A stretch of 64,000 nt of DNA from Streptomyces albireticuli (GTDB taxonomy: Bacteria; Actinomycetota; Actinomycetes; Streptomycetales; Streptomycetaceae): assembly GCF_002192455.1 (NCBI RefSeq), contig NZ_CP021744.1, forward strand, positions 6,109,501 to 6,173,500, written 5' to 3'. Both the position numbers and the translations under genes were made by a program. Shown here piece by piece: positions 53,958-63,528 of the stretch (the first letter of the stretch is position 1; every line of letters begins with the position of its first letter). The notes below the pieces were generated by a model, which was not told where the DNA came from, did no database searches, and worked only from the letters and a program-made list of their open reading frames with translations.

Positions 53958-56467
53958 TGCGGGTCCCGCTTTCTTGGCTGCGGGAATACGTCGACCTGCC
54001 GGCCGGTGAAACCGGTCGCGACGTGCAGGCCAAGCTCGTTGCCGCCGGCCTGGAGGTCGAGCGCGTCGAGCAGCTCGGCGCCGGTCTGAAGGGCCCCCTG
54101 GTCGTCGGCCAGGTCCTCACGATCGAGGAGCTGGAGGGCTTCAAGAAGCCCATCCGCTTCTGCACGGTCGACGTCGGCACCGCCAACGGCACCGGCGAGC
54201 CCCAGGAGATCGTCTGCGGCGCCCGCAACTTCTCCGTCGGCGACAAGGTCGTCGTGGTGCTCCCCGGCGCCGTCCTGCCCGGTGACTTCGCGATCGCCGC
54301 CCGCAAGACGTACGGCCGCACCTCGCACGGCATGATCTGCTCGGGCGACGAGCTGGGCATGGGCGACGACGGCACGCACGGCATCATCGTGCTCCCGCAG
54401 GAGTACGAGCCGGGCACCGACGCGATCGAGCTCCTGGAGCTCGTCGACGAGGTCCTCGACATCGCCGTCACCCCGGACCGCGGCTACTGCCTGTCCATGC
54501 GCGGTGTGGCCCGCGAGGCCGCCACCGCCTACGGCCTGCCGCTGCGCGACCCGGCCCTGCTGGACGTCCCGGCGCCCAACAGCTACGGCTACCCCGTCAA
54601 GGTCGCCGACCCGGCCGGCTGCTCCCGCTTCACCGCCCGCACCGTCACCGGTGTCGACGCGGAGGCGCGCTCCCCGATCTGGCTCCAGCGCCGCCTCCAG
54701 AAGGCGGGCATGCGCCCGATCTCGCTCGCCGTCGACGTCACCAACTACGTGATGCTCGAGCTGGGCCAGCCGCTGCACGCCTACGACCGGTCCCGCGTGG
54801 ACGGCACGATCGGCGTGCGCCGTGCCGAGCGCGGCGAGAAGCTCACCACCCTCGACGGCACCCAGCGCACGCTGCACCCCGAGGACCTGGTGATCACCGA
54901 CAACCGCGGCCCGATCGGGCTCGCGGGTGTGATGGGCGGCGCCGAGACCGAGATCGGCGACCACGCCGCCGGTCAGGGCTCCTCCGAGATCGTCATCGAG
55001 GCCGCGCACTTCGACGCCGTCTCCATCGCCCGTACGGCCCGGCGCCACAAGCTGTCCTCCGAGGCGTCCAAGCGCTTCGAGCGCGGCGTCGACCCGAACG
55101 CCGCCTCCGCGGCGGCCCAGCGCACCGTCGACCTGATGGTGCTGCTGGCGGGCGGCACCGCCGAGGCCGGCGTCACCGAGATCGTCGCCCCCAGCGGGCC
55201 GCGCACGATCTCGATCAGCGCCGACCACCCGGACCGCGTCGCCGGTGTCCAGTACGGCCGGGAGACCGTCGTCCGCCGCCTCCAGCAGGTCGGCTGCGAC
55301 GTCTACGGGCAGGACGAGCTCATCGTCACCGTGCCCAGCTGGCGCCCGGACCTCACCGACCCCAACGACCTCGCCGAAGAGGTCATCCGCCTGGAGGGCT
55401 ACGAGAACCTGCCCTCCACCCTGCCGCGCCCGCCGGCCGGCCGGGGCCTGACCGAGCGGCAGCGTCTGCACCGCCGGGTCGGCCGCGCCCTCGCCGGCGC
55501 CGGCTACGTCGAGGCGCTCAACTACCCCTTCCTCGGGGACGCCGCCCTCGACCAGCTCGGCCTGGCCGCCGACGACCCGCGCCGCACCGTGGTGCGCCTG
55601 GTCAACCCGCTCGCCGACACCGAGCCGGCGCTGCGCACCACGCTGCTGCCCGGCCTGTTCGCCGCCCTGCGGCGCAACGACGGCCGCGGTGGGCACGACC
55701 TCGCGCTGTTCGAGACCGGCCTGGTCTTCCGGCCGACCGGCGACGAGCCGGCCGCCGTCCGGCTGCCCGTCGACCGCCGCCCGACCGACGAGGAGATCGC
55801 CGGCCTGAACGCCGCGCTGCCCCGGCAGCCGCGCCGGGCCGCCGTCGTCCTCGCCGGCTCCCGCGAGCTGGCCGGCTGGTGGGGCAAGGGCCGCGAGGCC
55901 ACCTGGGCGGACGCCGTCGAGGCCGGCCGCACGGTCGCCCGTGAGGCCGGCGTGGAGCTGATCGTCCGTCAGGACCAGCACGCGCCGTTCCACCCGGGCC
56001 GCTGCGCCGCGCTGCTCGCCGTCATCGACGGCCAGGAGGTGTTCGTCGGCAGCGCCGGTGAGCTCCACCCGCGCGTCACCAAGGCCTTCGGCCTGCCGGA
56101 GCGCACCTGCGCCATGGAGATCGAGCTCGACCTCCTGGAGCGGGCCGGCACCGGTCCCCTCCAGGCCCCCCGCGTCTCCGCCTTCCCGGTGGCCACCCAG
56201 GACGTCGCGCTCGTCGTGGACGCCTCGGTGCCCGCCGCCGACGTCGAGGCCGCCCTGCGGGCCGGCGCCGGCGAGCTCCTGGAGTCGCTGCGCCTGTTCG
56301 ACGTCTTCGTCGGCGAGCAGCTCGGCGAGGGCAAGAAGTCGCTGGCGTACGCGCTGCGGTTCCGCGCCGCGGACCGCACGCTGACGGCCGACGAGGCCTC
56401 GGCCGCCCGCGACGCCGCCGTCGCCTCGGCGGTCGCGCGCACGGGCGCGGTGCTGCGCGGGGCGTGA
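53957..56467 (+). CDS. pheT: Phenylalanyl-tRNA synthetase beta subunit
   Basis: An 836-residue subunit. Order: EMAP-type tRNA-binding domain (about 40-155; VGQVLTIEEL), B3/B4 editing domain (about 215-385), B5 DNA-binding-like domain (about 405-475), pseudo-catalytic core and C-terminal anticodon-binding FDX-ACB domain (about 740-835; FPVATQDVALVVDA). Length is normal. Coupled to pheS by overlap of one base. Two hairpins follow. Confidence 0.97.
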   Translation: MRVPLSWLREYVDLPAGETGRDVQAKLVAAGLEVERVEQLGAGLKGPLVVGQVLTIEELEGFKKPIRFCTVDVGTANGTGEPQEIVCGARNFSVGDKVVVVLPGAVLPGDFAIAARKTYGRTSHGMICSGDELGMGDDGTHGIIVLPQEYEPGTDAIELLELVDEVLDIAVTPDRGYCLSMRGVAREAATAYGLPLRDPALLDVPAPNSYGYPVKVADPAGCSRFTARTVTGVDAEARSPIWLQRRLQKAGMRPISLAVDVTNYVMLELGQPLHAYDRSRVDGTIGVRRAERGEKLTTLDGTQRTLHPEDLVITDNRGPIGLAGVMGGAETEIGDHAAGQGSSEIVIEAAHFDAVSIARTARRHKLSSEASKRFERGVDPNAASAAAQRTVDLMVLLAGGTAEAGVTEIVAPSGPRTISISADHPDRVAGVQYGRETVVRRLQQVGCDVYGQDELIVTVPSWRPDLTDPNDLAEEVIRLEGYENLPSTLPRPPAGRGLTERQRLHRRVGRALAGAGYVEALNYPFLGDAALDQLGLAADDPRRTVVRLVNPLADTEPALRTTLLPGLFAALRRNDGRGGHDLALFETGLVFRPTGDEPAAVRLPVDRRPTDEEIAGLNAALPRQPRRAAVVLAGSRELAGWWGKGREATWADAVEAGRTVAREAGVELIVRQDQHAPFHPGRCAALLAVIDGQEVFVGSAGELHPRVTKAFGLPERTCAMEIELDLLERAGTGPLQAPRVSAFPVATQDVALVVDASVPAADVEAALRAGAGELLESLRLFDVFVGEQLGEGKKSLAYALRFRAADRTLTADEASAARDAAVASAVARTGAVLRGA

Positions 56468-56481
56468 GTCCCGCTGTTTCC

Positions 56482-56563
56482 ACCGGGTCCTCCGGGACCC
56501 GGTCCGGCGGTGTGAGCCGCCGGGCCACCGAGGGGCGCATCCGGTTCACCGGGTGCGCCCCTC
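56482..56563 (+). terminator. Tandem terminator after pheT
   Basis: Hairpin 1 has 9 bp (56482-56490 with 56495-56503), loop TCCG. Hairpin 2 has 15 bp with one G-T pair (56530-56544 with 56549-56563), loop TTCA. From 56564 to 56724 there is no other gene or feature seen. Confidence 0.75.
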
Positions 56564-56724
56564 GCGCGTGCCATCGTCCCTGAGTGTCCGAATATCACTC
56601 AATAGGGTGGAATTGAAGGGTCAGGTCGTTACTCGGCGGTGAGTGCTCGCGAGAATCGAGTGCGTCATTGCTGCTAGGGGGGCCGACGGCATGATCCGGA
56701 CAAGGGCGGTGCGCTGGGGAGGGG

Positions 56725-57891
56725 ATGGTGTTCGCGCTTCCCGGACTCTGGGTGCTGGCCGTCGTCGCCGCGGAGCTGCTGAGCCCCCGCGGCACCCATC
56801 TCGTCCAGCTGCTCGCCGCCGCGCCCGCCCTCGCCTGCGCCGGCACCGGCCGCCGCCAGTGCGTGCTGCTCGCCGGGGTCTGCGCCCTCCTCGCGCTCGT
56901 CCCGCTGGGCTCGGCCGGCCGCCTCGACGCCGCCGCCCGGCTGGGCACCTGCTGCGCGGTCGTCGCGGTCGCCGCCCTCGCCCATCTGCTCACCGCCGGC
57001 CGCCGCCGGCTCCTGCGGGAGCTGGAGCGCGCCCGCGAGGTCGCCGCCGCCGCGCAGCGGACACTGCTGCGCCCCCTGCCGCCCCGGCTCGGCGGGATGA
57101 CCCTCGCCGGCGGCCATCTGTCCGTCAGCGAGGGCGCGCTCGTCGGCGGCGATCTCTACGAGGCCCTGGCCACCCCGCACGGCGTCCGCGTCGTCATAGG
57201 GGACGTCCGCGGCCACGGCCTCGGCGCGATCGGCACCGTCTCCGCCGTCCTCGGCAGCTTCCGCGAGGCCGCGCACGACGAGCCGGAGCTTCCCGGGGTG
57301 CTGCGCCGCCTGGAGCGCGCGCTCCAGCGGCAGCTCGGCGAGCGGGCGCTCGGCGAGGAGTTCGTCACCGTCCTGCTCCTGGAGGTGGGCCCCGACGGCC
57401 TCGTCAAGGCCCTCAACTGCGGCCACCCCTGGCCCTACCGCCTCTCCCGCACCCCCGGGCACCGGGTGCGCGCCACGGCCGTGGGGCGCGGCGATCCGCT
57501 GCCCCCGCTCGGCCTGTTCCCGCTGCCCGCGGAGCTGCCGGTCCTGCGGCTGACGTGGCTGGCGCCGGGCGACGCCCTGGTGCTGCACACCGACGGCGCG
57601 GAGGACGCGCGGGACGCCCGGGGGGAGTTCTTCCCGCTGGCGCGGGTCCTGGCCGACGCGGCCCCGGTCACCCCCGTCGTCCCGGCGGCGGTCGTCGAGC
57701 GGGTGCGGACGGCGCTGCTGCGCCACACCGGGGGCCGGTTGTCCGACGACATGGCCCTGATGGTGCTCCGCCGGGACCGCTGCCGGGTCCCCGGCACCGC
57801 CCCGCGCCCCGGTGCGCTCACCTCCGGTGCCCGCCCGTTCGACCCCCGGGAAACGCCCTCGCGGCGGCTGGAAGACACCGCTCCGCTCTGA
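56725..57891 (+). CDS. SpoIIE-type PP2C protein phosphatase, membrane-anchored
   Basis: A 388-residue protein: N-terminal hydrophobic region of about three or four helices (about 1-85) and a cytoplasmic PP2C-like phosphatase domain from about 125 (GGDLYEAL, GDVRGHGLGA, NCGHPWPYRL, LHTDGAED, LSDDMALM), with the metal ligands GGD, GD and DD. These proteins usually act on phosphorylated STAS anti-anti-sigma factors. Start is ATG 56725 or GTG 56728; GGGGAGGGG stands just upstream. No kinase partner nearby. Confidence 0.9.
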   Translation: MVFALPGLWVLAVVAAELLSPRGTHLVQLLAAAPALACAGTGRRQCVLLAGVCALLALVPLGSAGRLDAAARLGTCCAVVAVAALAHLLTAGRRRLLRELERAREVAAAAQRTLLRPLPPRLGGMTLAGGHLSVSEGALVGGDLYEALATPHGVRVVIGDVRGHGLGAIGTVSAVLGSFREAAHDEPELPGVLRRLERALQRQLGERALGEEFVTVLLLEVGPDGLVKALNCGHPWPYRLSRTPGHRVRATAVGRGDPLPPLGLFPLPAELPVLRLTWLAPGDALVLHTDGAEDARDARGEFFPLARVLADAAPVTPVVPAAVVERVRTALLRHTGGRLSDDMALMVLRRDRCRVPGTAPRPGALTSGARPFDPRETPSRRLEDTAPL

Positions 57892-57970
57892 CGCTCGGCG
57901 ACGTCCGGTTCACACCCCGTGCGAAGGGATCTCCACTACGCTGACCTCACCGAGCGCACCGGAGGGCAGG

Positions 57971-59308
57971 ATGGAGCCCAACACACTGCTTGACGCCATC
58001 CTCGACGAGGCGGGCATCTCCCACGCCGGACTTGCCGCCCATGTCAACGCGGCGGGCCGGGCCCGGGGTCTGGCGCTGCGTTACGAACACACCGCCGTCG
58101 CCCGCTGGCTGCGCGGTCAGCGCCCCCGGGGCCAGGTGCCCGACCTGATCTGCGAGGTCCTCGGGGAGCGGCTGCGCCGCGCGCTCACCCTCGACGACAT
58201 AGGCCTCGGCACCCCGGGCAGCCCCCGGCTGCCCAACACCCCGCTCTCCGGCTTCGTCGAGCGCGCCACCGCCCTGTGGCGCTCGGACGAACAGCAGCGC
58301 GAGCACATCGTCAGCGCGCCCGCCGTCACCGGGACGCCCGCCGTCATCCCGGTCTGGGAGTGGGAGAACCCGCCCGAGGACGCCGATGTCTCCCGGCGCG
58401 GCCTGACCCGGGTCTCCATGGACGACATCGAGATGCTGCGCGCCGCCCGCGCCCACTACGAGCAGATGTACCGCAAGGCCGGCGGCATCGCCACGCGCGC
58501 CCGGGTGGTCGGTTTCCTCAACGCCGAGGCCGCGCCCCTGCTGCGCGGCAGCTACACCGACGAGACGGGCCGTCAGCTCCACCGGGCCACGGGCGGGCTG
58601 GTCGCCGTCGCCGGGATCTGCGCCTACGACTCCGACGCCCACGGCCTGGCCCAGCGCTACTTCCACCAGGCGCTGCGGCTGGCCAAGGCCAGCGGGGACC
58701 GGGGCCTCGGCGCGTATGTGATCGCCCTGCTGGTCAACCAGTCGCTGTTCATGAGGGAGTACCGGCAGGCCGTCGCGTTCGCCGAGTCCGCGCTGCGGTC
58801 CGCCGGGCCGGAGCTCACCCCGGCGCTCGCCGCCGACCTCTACGCGATGCAGGCCAAGGCGTACGCGCGGCTGGGCGACGGCGCGGGGGCGCTCGCCTGC
58901 ATCCGCCGCGCCGAGACCGCCGCCGAGCGCATCCACCGCGGCGCGGAACCCGCCGAGACCGGCTACGTCCAGCCGGGCCTGGTCAATGTCCAGGTGGCGG
59001 AGGCCCTGCTCAGCCTCGGCGACCTCGGGCCCGCCCGTGAGCACGCGGACCGCGCCGTCGACACCCCCGCCCACGACCGGGGCCGTGTCCACCGGCTCGC
59101 CATGCTCACGCACATCGAGCTGCGTCAAGGAGACGCGGACAAGGCGGTGGCCACCGCCCGGGAGATGACCGAGCAGGCGAGAGGCATGGAATCGCAGCGC
59201 TTACGGGACCGGCTCCGGGCGGTGCGCGAGCACCTGATCGAGAGTGGGTGTGCGGCTACCGCCGAGGCCGCCGAGATGATCGACGGGGCGTTGCGCGTGC
59301 CCTTGTGA
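57971..59308 (+). CDS. TPR-containing regulator of the Streptomyces NsdA-like type
   Basis: A 445-residue cytoplasmic protein: N-terminal HTH-like region (about 1-65, with SHAGLAAHVN and RYEHTAVARWLRGQRP, as in xenobiotic-response-like folds), a linker, and tetratricopeptide repeats from about 165 to the end (QRYFHQALRLAKASGDRG, AKAYARLGDGAGALACIRRA). ATG 57971 with GGAGGGCAGG. Proteins of this architecture in Streptomyces (NsdA, NsdB) repress sporulation and antibiotic production; this one is only similar in layout. Confidence 0.8.
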   Translation: MEPNTLLDAILDEAGISHAGLAAHVNAAGRARGLALRYEHTAVARWLRGQRPRGQVPDLICEVLGERLRRALTLDDIGLGTPGSPRLPNTPLSGFVERATALWRSDEQQREHIVSAPAVTGTPAVIPVWEWENPPEDADVSRRGLTRVSMDDIEMLRAARAHYEQMYRKAGGIATRARVVGFLNAEAAPLLRGSYTDETGRQLHRATGGLVAVAGICAYDSDAHGLAQRYFHQALRLAKASGDRGLGAYVIALLVNQSLFMREYRQAVAFAESALRSAGPELTPALAADLYAMQAKAYARLGDGAGALACIRRAETAAERIHRGAEPAETGYVQPGLVNVQVAEALLSLGDLGPAREHADRAVDTPAHDRGRVHRLAMLTHIELRQGDADKAVATAREMTEQARGMESQRLRDRLRAVREHLIESGCAATAEAAEMIDGALRVPL

Positions 59309-59354
59309 GGACAGCGCCCGGGGAGGTGGCCACCTTGGCGGAAGGTGGCAATAC

Positions 59355-59885
59355 GTGCGTTGGAAGAATCTCAAGGAGCGGACGGTCTACTCGAACCGCT
59401 GGTTCCGGGTCAATCTCGCGGATGTCGCACTCCCCGACGGCCGCCACCTCGATCACTTCGTCATCAGGCTGCGGCCCGTCGCCGTGGCCACGGTGGTCAA
59501 CGAGGCCAATGAGGTTCTGCTGCTGTGGCGGCACCGCTTCATCACGGACACCTGGGGCTGGGAACTGGCCGCGGGTGTCGTCGAGGACGGCGAGGACCCG
59601 GCCTTCGCGGCGGCCCGGGAGATGGAGGAGGAGACCGGCTGGCGGCCCGGCCCCCTGCGGCACCTGATGTCCGTCGAGCCGTCCAACGGCCTCACCGACG
59701 CCCGGCACCACATCTACTGGTCGGACGAGGCCGAGTGCATGGGCGAGCCGGAGGACGGCTTCGAGTCGGACCGCCGGGAATGGGTGCCGCTCAAGCTGGT
59801 GCCCGACATGATCGGCCGCGGCGAGGTGCCGGCCGCCAACATGGCGGCGGCGCTGCTGCTCCTGCACCACATGCGGCTCGGCTGA
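59355..59885 (+). CDS. Nudix hydrolase
   Basis: A 176-residue Nudix enzyme with the complete Nudix box at 74-96 (Gly74, Glu80, Arg88-Glu89, Glu92-Glu93, Gly95-Trp96). It is of the ADP-sugar pyrophosphatase type. GTG start with GGAAGG. Forty-six nt after the TPR regulator gene. Substrate not predicted with confidence. Confidence 0.9.
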   Translation: MRWKNLKERTVYSNRWFRVNLADVALPDGRHLDHFVIRLRPVAVATVVNEANEVLLLWRHRFITDTWGWELAAGVVEDGEDPAFAAAREMEEETGWRPGPLRHLMSVEPSNGLTDARHHIYWSDEAECMGEPEDGFESDRREWVPLKLVPDMIGRGEVPAANMAAALLLLHHMRLG

Positions 59886-59937
59886 GCACCTTCTCCCGTG
59901 GACGGGGGCCGGGGTGAGGATCAGGTGCGTACCGTGC

Positions 59938-60198
59938 TCACCGGCCCGCCGCCTGCCAGACGGTCAGCCCCAGGGCGGCGAGCCCGGTGAGCGCGGCGAG
60001 CGACGGCAGCGGCCACCTGCCGTGTTCGAGGGCCCGTAGCCGCACCGCCATCTCGCTGATGTCGCGCTCCGACTGATCGCTGCGCTGGGTGAGGAGGGCG
60101 AGGTGGCCGTCGATGCGGACGACGCCGACATCGAGGCTACGACGGAGCTCCGCGAGCTCGGCCGACGACTTGACGGCGTGCTCGGGATGGCTGGTCAC
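59938..60198 (-). CDS. Small C-terminally anchored protein, unknown function
   Basis: An 86-residue protein: a helical soluble part (KSSAELAELRRSLDVGVV, LTQRSDQSERDISEMAVRL; like a short coiled coil) and a C-terminal transmembrane helix (PSLAALTGLAALGLTVWQAA). Start is GTG 60198 with AAGGGG upstream. The frame is open 35 codons further but without a site. It is convergent with the Nudix gene. Function unknown. Confidence 0.65.
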   Translation of the reverse strand: MTSHPEHAVKSSAELAELRRSLDVGVVRIDGHLALLTQRSDQSERDISEMAVRLRALEHGRWPLPSLAALTGLAALGLTVWQAAGR

Positions 60199-60298
60199 GG
60201 TACGTACCCCTTCCGGAAGACTCTCCGTGTGTGTGTTCACGAGGGGAGTCAACCGCGCGGACGCAGGGGGCGGGAGCGTGTGCGGAGGGTGAGTGCGG

Positions 60299-60343
60299 GT
60301 CACCGTCGCACACCCCGTGCGAACACGGGTGTGCGACGGTGAC
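60299..60343 (-). terminator. Long hairpin between the small membrane protein and hydroxyacyl-CoA dehydrogenase genes
   Basis: A 20-bp stem with a single bulged C (60299-60319 with 60324-60343), loop CGAA. It lies about 90 nt after the stop of the dehydrogenase gene and would terminate it, but it has no T tract. Confidence 0.55.
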
Positions 60344-60430
60344 GCGGCGTCACACCGGGGCGCCGCGGGGGCCCGTGGGCGTCCGCCCGCGGGCCCGTGG
60401 GGGCGCCGGCGGGCCGGCCCGGCAGGTGTG

Positions 60431-61300
60431 TCAGTAGGTGTAGAAGCCCGAACCGGTCTTACGGCCGAGGCGGCCCGCGTCGACCATGCGCTGGAGCAGC
60501 GGGGGAGCGGCGTACAGCGGCTCCTTGTACTCCTGGTACATGCTGTCCGCGACCGAGGCGACCGTGTCCAGGCCGATCAGGTCGGTGAGCTTCAGCGGGC
60601 CCATGGGGTGGGCGCAGCCGAGCTCCATGCCGTTGTCGATGTCCTCGCGGCTCGCGATGCCCGACTCGAACATCCGGATCGCCGAGAGCAGGTAAGGGAT
60701 GAGGAGGGCGTTGACGACGAAGCCGGAGCGGTCCTGCGCCCGGATGGCGTGCTTGCCCAGGACCTGGGAGACCAGGGCCTCGGCGCGCTTGATCGTCTCC
60801 TCGCCGGTGGTCAGCGCGGGGATCAGCTCGACGAGCTTCTGCACCGGGGCCGGGTTGAAGAAGTGGATGCCGATGACCTGGTCGGGGCGGGAGGTCGCCA
60901 CGGCCAGCTTCACCAGCGGGATGGAGGAGGTGTTGGAGGCCAGGATGGCGTCCGGGCGGGTGATCACCTGGTCGAGCACCCGGAAGATCTCCGTCTTCAC
61001 CTGCTCGTTCTCGACGACCGCCTCGATGACGAGGTCGCGGTCGGCGAACTCGCCCAGGTCCGTGGTGAAGCTCAGCCGCGCCAGCGTCGCGTCCCGCTCC
61101 TCCTCGGTGATCTTGCCGCGTTCGGCGGCCTTGCCGAGCGAGTTCGTCAGGCGGGTGCGGCCCAGCTCCAGGGCCTCGCCGGTGGTCTCCGCGACCTTGA
61201 CGTCCAGGCCGGAACGGGCGCAGACCTCCGCGATGCCCGCGCCCATCTGGCCGCAGCCCACCACCCCGACGCGTGCCACGTCTGCCACAGTGTCCGTCAC
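60431..61300 (-). CDS. 3-hydroxybutyryl-CoA dehydrogenase
   Basis: A 289-residue NAD(P)-dependent 3-hydroxyacyl-CoA dehydrogenase. NAD site VGVVGCGQMGAGIAEV, catalytic His in IGIHFFNPAPVQKLVEL, Asn in the SGFVVNALLIPYLLSAIRMFE segment and the C-terminal domain with DIDNGMELGCAHPMGPLKL. GTG 61300 with AAAGG; the frame is open another 59 codons without signal. Works in butanoyl-CoA metabolism and polyhydroxybutyrate; no acyl-CoA partner is adjacent. Confidence 0.94.
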   Translation of the reverse strand: MTDTVADVARVGVVGCGQMGAGIAEVCARSGLDVKVAETTGEALELGRTRLTNSLGKAAERGKITEEERDATLARLSFTTDLGEFADRDLVIEAVVENEQVKTEIFRVLDQVITRPDAILASNTSSIPLVKLAVATSRPDQVIGIHFFNPAPVQKLVELIPALTTGEETIKRAEALVSQVLGKHAIRAQDRSGFVVNALLIPYLLSAIRMFESGIASREDIDNGMELGCAHPMGPLKLTDLIGLDTVASVADSMYQEYKEPLYAAPPLLQRMVDAGRLGRKTGSGFYTY

Positions 61301-61491
61301 ATCGTGCCTTTCGCTGATCTTGGTCGTCCGGCGGGTGGCCGTACCTCTTACCGCTGGTAGCGATGGGGAGGACCCCCGGCGCGTGCCCGCCTCGATCCAG
61401 ACGTTACTCCGCGACAGGCGGTGCCCGGCTGGCCGGGGCGGGCATGCTCCCGCCGTATGGTGTGACCGATCCGACAAGGAGTGGGCCGCAT

Positions 61492-62757
61492 ATGGGGCGT
61501 ATGAGTCGAAGAGGGTTCACCGTGGCCGCCGCGGGAGTGATGTCCGCGATGCTGGCGAAGGAGGAGGCGAGCGCCCGCGAGGGGGTCCCGGGAGCCGCCG
61601 ACGTCCGCAAGCCGGGTGAGCTCCACCGGAAACGTGAGTTCCGCGGAATGTGGATCGCGACCGTCGTCAACGTCGACTGGCCGTCCAAGCCCGGCCTGAC
61701 CCCCGACCGGCAGCGCGCGGAGCTGATCGCGCTCCTCGACGCCGCCGTGGCCCGCCGGCTCAACGCCGTGGTCCTCCAGCTGCGGCCGACCGCCGACGCC
61801 TTCTGGCCCTCGCCCCACGAGCCGTGGTCGGAGTACCTGACCGGGGTCCAGGGGCGGCATCCCGGCTGGGACCCGCTGGCCTTCGCCGTGCGTGAGGCCC
61901 ACAAGCGCCGCCTGGAACTGCACGGCTGGTTCAACCCCTACCGCGTCGCCAACCACACCGACCCCCGCAAGCTGACCGCCACCCACCCCGCGCGGCTGCA
62001 CCCGGACTGGGTGGTGCGCTACGGCGGCAAGCTCTACTACAACCCCGGCCTGCCGGAGGTCCGCCGCTTCGTCCAGGACGCGATGCTCGACGCCGTCACC
62101 CGCTACGACCTGGACGGCGTGCACTTCGACGACTACTTCTACCCCTACCCCGTCGCCGGGCAGAAGTTCGACGACGACGCCGCGTACGCCCGGCACGGCA
62201 CGGGCTTCCCCGACCGGGCCGCCTGGCGGCGCGACAACATCGACCGCCTCGTGCGGGAGATGGGCCGGCGGATCAGGGCACGCAAGCCGCACGTGCGCTT
62301 CGGGATCAGCCCCTTCGCCGTCTGGCGCAACAGATCCACCGACCCCCGGGGCTCGGACACCAGGGCCGGTGTCCAGACCTACGACGACCTGGGCGCGGAC
62401 ACCCGTAAATGGGTGCGCGAGGAGTGGATCGACTACATCGTCCCGCAGGTGTACTGGCACCTGGGCTTCGCCGCCGCCGACTACGCCAAGCTCGTGCCGT
62501 GGTGGGCGGAGGCCGTGCGCGGCACCGATGTGCAGCTGTACATCGGCGAGGCGCTCTACCGGGCGGGCGACCCGGGGCAGCCCGCCCCCTGGCAGGACCC
62601 GGCCGAGCTCTCCCGGCACCTCTCCTTCGCCCGGGGCTGCCCGGAGGTGCTCGGCCACGTCTGGTTCTCGGCGAAATTCGTGGTCAGCGACCCGATCGGG
62701 GCGATGGCGCGCGTGGTCCAGGACCACTATCCGGGCCGCGCGCGCCCACCCCGCTGA
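61492..62757 (+). CDS. GHL10 (DUF187) glycoside-hydrolase-like protein, Tat-exported
   Basis: A 421-residue secreted protein. N-terminal Tat signal with RRGFTVAAAG (arginines 6-7). The mature part is a TIM-barrel of the GHL10 family: FRGMWIATVVNVDWPS, HGWFNPYRV, GVHFDDYFYPY and IVPQVYWHLGF with Asp and Glu residues in the usual barrel places. ATG 61492 with AAGGAG. Acts on cell-wall or external glycans, substrate unknown. One of the Tat substrates for the tatAC genes in this window. Confidence 0.88.
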   Translation: MGRMSRRGFTVAAAGVMSAMLAKEEASAREGVPGAADVRKPGELHRKREFRGMWIATVVNVDWPSKPGLTPDRQRAELIALLDAAVARRLNAVVLQLRPTADAFWPSPHEPWSEYLTGVQGRHPGWDPLAFAVREAHKRRLELHGWFNPYRVANHTDPRKLTATHPARLHPDWVVRYGGKLYYNPGLPEVRRFVQDAMLDAVTRYDLDGVHFDDYFYPYPVAGQKFDDDAAYARHGTGFPDRAAWRRDNIDRLVREMGRRIRARKPHVRFGISPFAVWRNRSTDPRGSDTRAGVQTYDDLGADTRKWVREEWIDYIVPQVYWHLGFAAADYAKLVPWWAEAVRGTDVQLYIGEALYRAGDPGQPAPWQDPAELSRHLSFARGCPEVLGHVWFSAKFVVSDPIGAMARVVQDHYPGRARPPR

Positions 62758-62771
62758 GCCGTGGCGGAGCG

Positions 62772-62975
62772 CTAGACCTGGTCGGTGGACTGACGGCGGT
62801 GGTCCACCGAGGTGTCGGGGCCCGGGGACATGATCGTCTCGTGTCCGTTCTCGGCGCGGACACGGAACGGCGGGGTCCCGTTCGGCCCCAGGACCTCCAC
62901 GATCTCCACGACGCGGTCGTGCTCCCCGACCACGCGGCCGTGCGTCACCAACCGGTCGCCCTTGCTCGCATGCAT
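62772..62975 (-). CDS. DUF1918-family protein
   Basis: A 67-residue protein with the DUF1918 pattern: HASKGDRLVTHGRVVGE, then VLGPNGTPPFRVRAENGHE. SH3-like small fold, function unknown. ATG 62973-62975; convergent with the GHL10 gene. Confidence 0.8.
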   Translation of the reverse strand: MHASKGDRLVTHGRVVGEHDRVVEIVEVLGPNGTPPFRVRAENGHETIMSPGPDTSVDHRRQSTDQV

Positions 62976-63104
62976 TGGCGTGCCCTTCGTCTCGAGGTCC
63001 GACACGTGTGCTGGGACGGTGCCAAGTCTACGGTCGGCGGGGGCGAACGGCCCGTCCCCGTGGGCATCCGGGCGAGAGTGCCGGGTTCCCGGCGGAGGGG
63101 GCAC

Positions 63105-63110
63105 TAGAGT
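63105..63110 (+). promoter_or_regulatory. -10 hexamer TAGAGT of the S4 gene (leaderless)
   Basis: TAGAGT ends exactly 6 nt before the ATG at 63117. No Shine-Dalgarno. Confidence 0.5.
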
Positions 63111-63116
63111 CGGGGC

Positions 63117-63491
63117 ATGGCTGAAGACGAGGGGCCCGTGCGGGTCGACAGCTGGATCTGGTCCGTGCGGCTCACGAAGACGCGCTCGCTGGCCGCGACG
63201 GCCTGCCGCGCGGGTCACGTGCGGGTCAACGGCGAGCGGGTCAAGCCCGCGCAGGCCGTGCGCCCCGGTGACGAGGTGCGGCTGCGCCTGGCCGGGCACG
63301 AGCGGATCGTGGTCGTCTCCCGGCTCGTCCGCAAGCGGGTCGGCGCCCCGGTGGCCGCCGAGTGCTACGTCGACAACAGCCCGCCGCCCCCGCCGCGCGA
63401 GCAGGTCGCGGTGGCGGCCGTGCGCGACCGCGGCGCCGGGCGCCCGACCAAGCGCGACCGGCGCGAGCTGGAGCGGCTCCAGGGCCGCTGA
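63117..63491 (+). CDS. S4-domain RNA-binding protein (Hsp15/RqcP-like)
   Basis: A 124-residue protein with one S4 domain at 8-75 (VRVDSWIWSVRLTKTRSLAAT, GHVRVNGERVKPAQAVRPGD) and a basic, disordered C-terminus (GRPTKRDRRELERLQGR). Hsp15/RqcP proteins bind stalled 50S-peptidyl-tRNA. Assigned from domain only. Confidence 0.88.
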   Translation: MAEDEGPVRVDSWIWSVRLTKTRSLAATACRAGHVRVNGERVKPAQAVRPGDEVRLRLAGHERIVVVSRLVRKRVGAPVAAECYVDNSPPPPPREQVAVAAVRDRGAGRPTKRDRRELERLQGR

Positions 63492-63528
63492 CGCGTACGG
63501 GCGGGACCCCCGTGCCCGCCCGGCGCGG

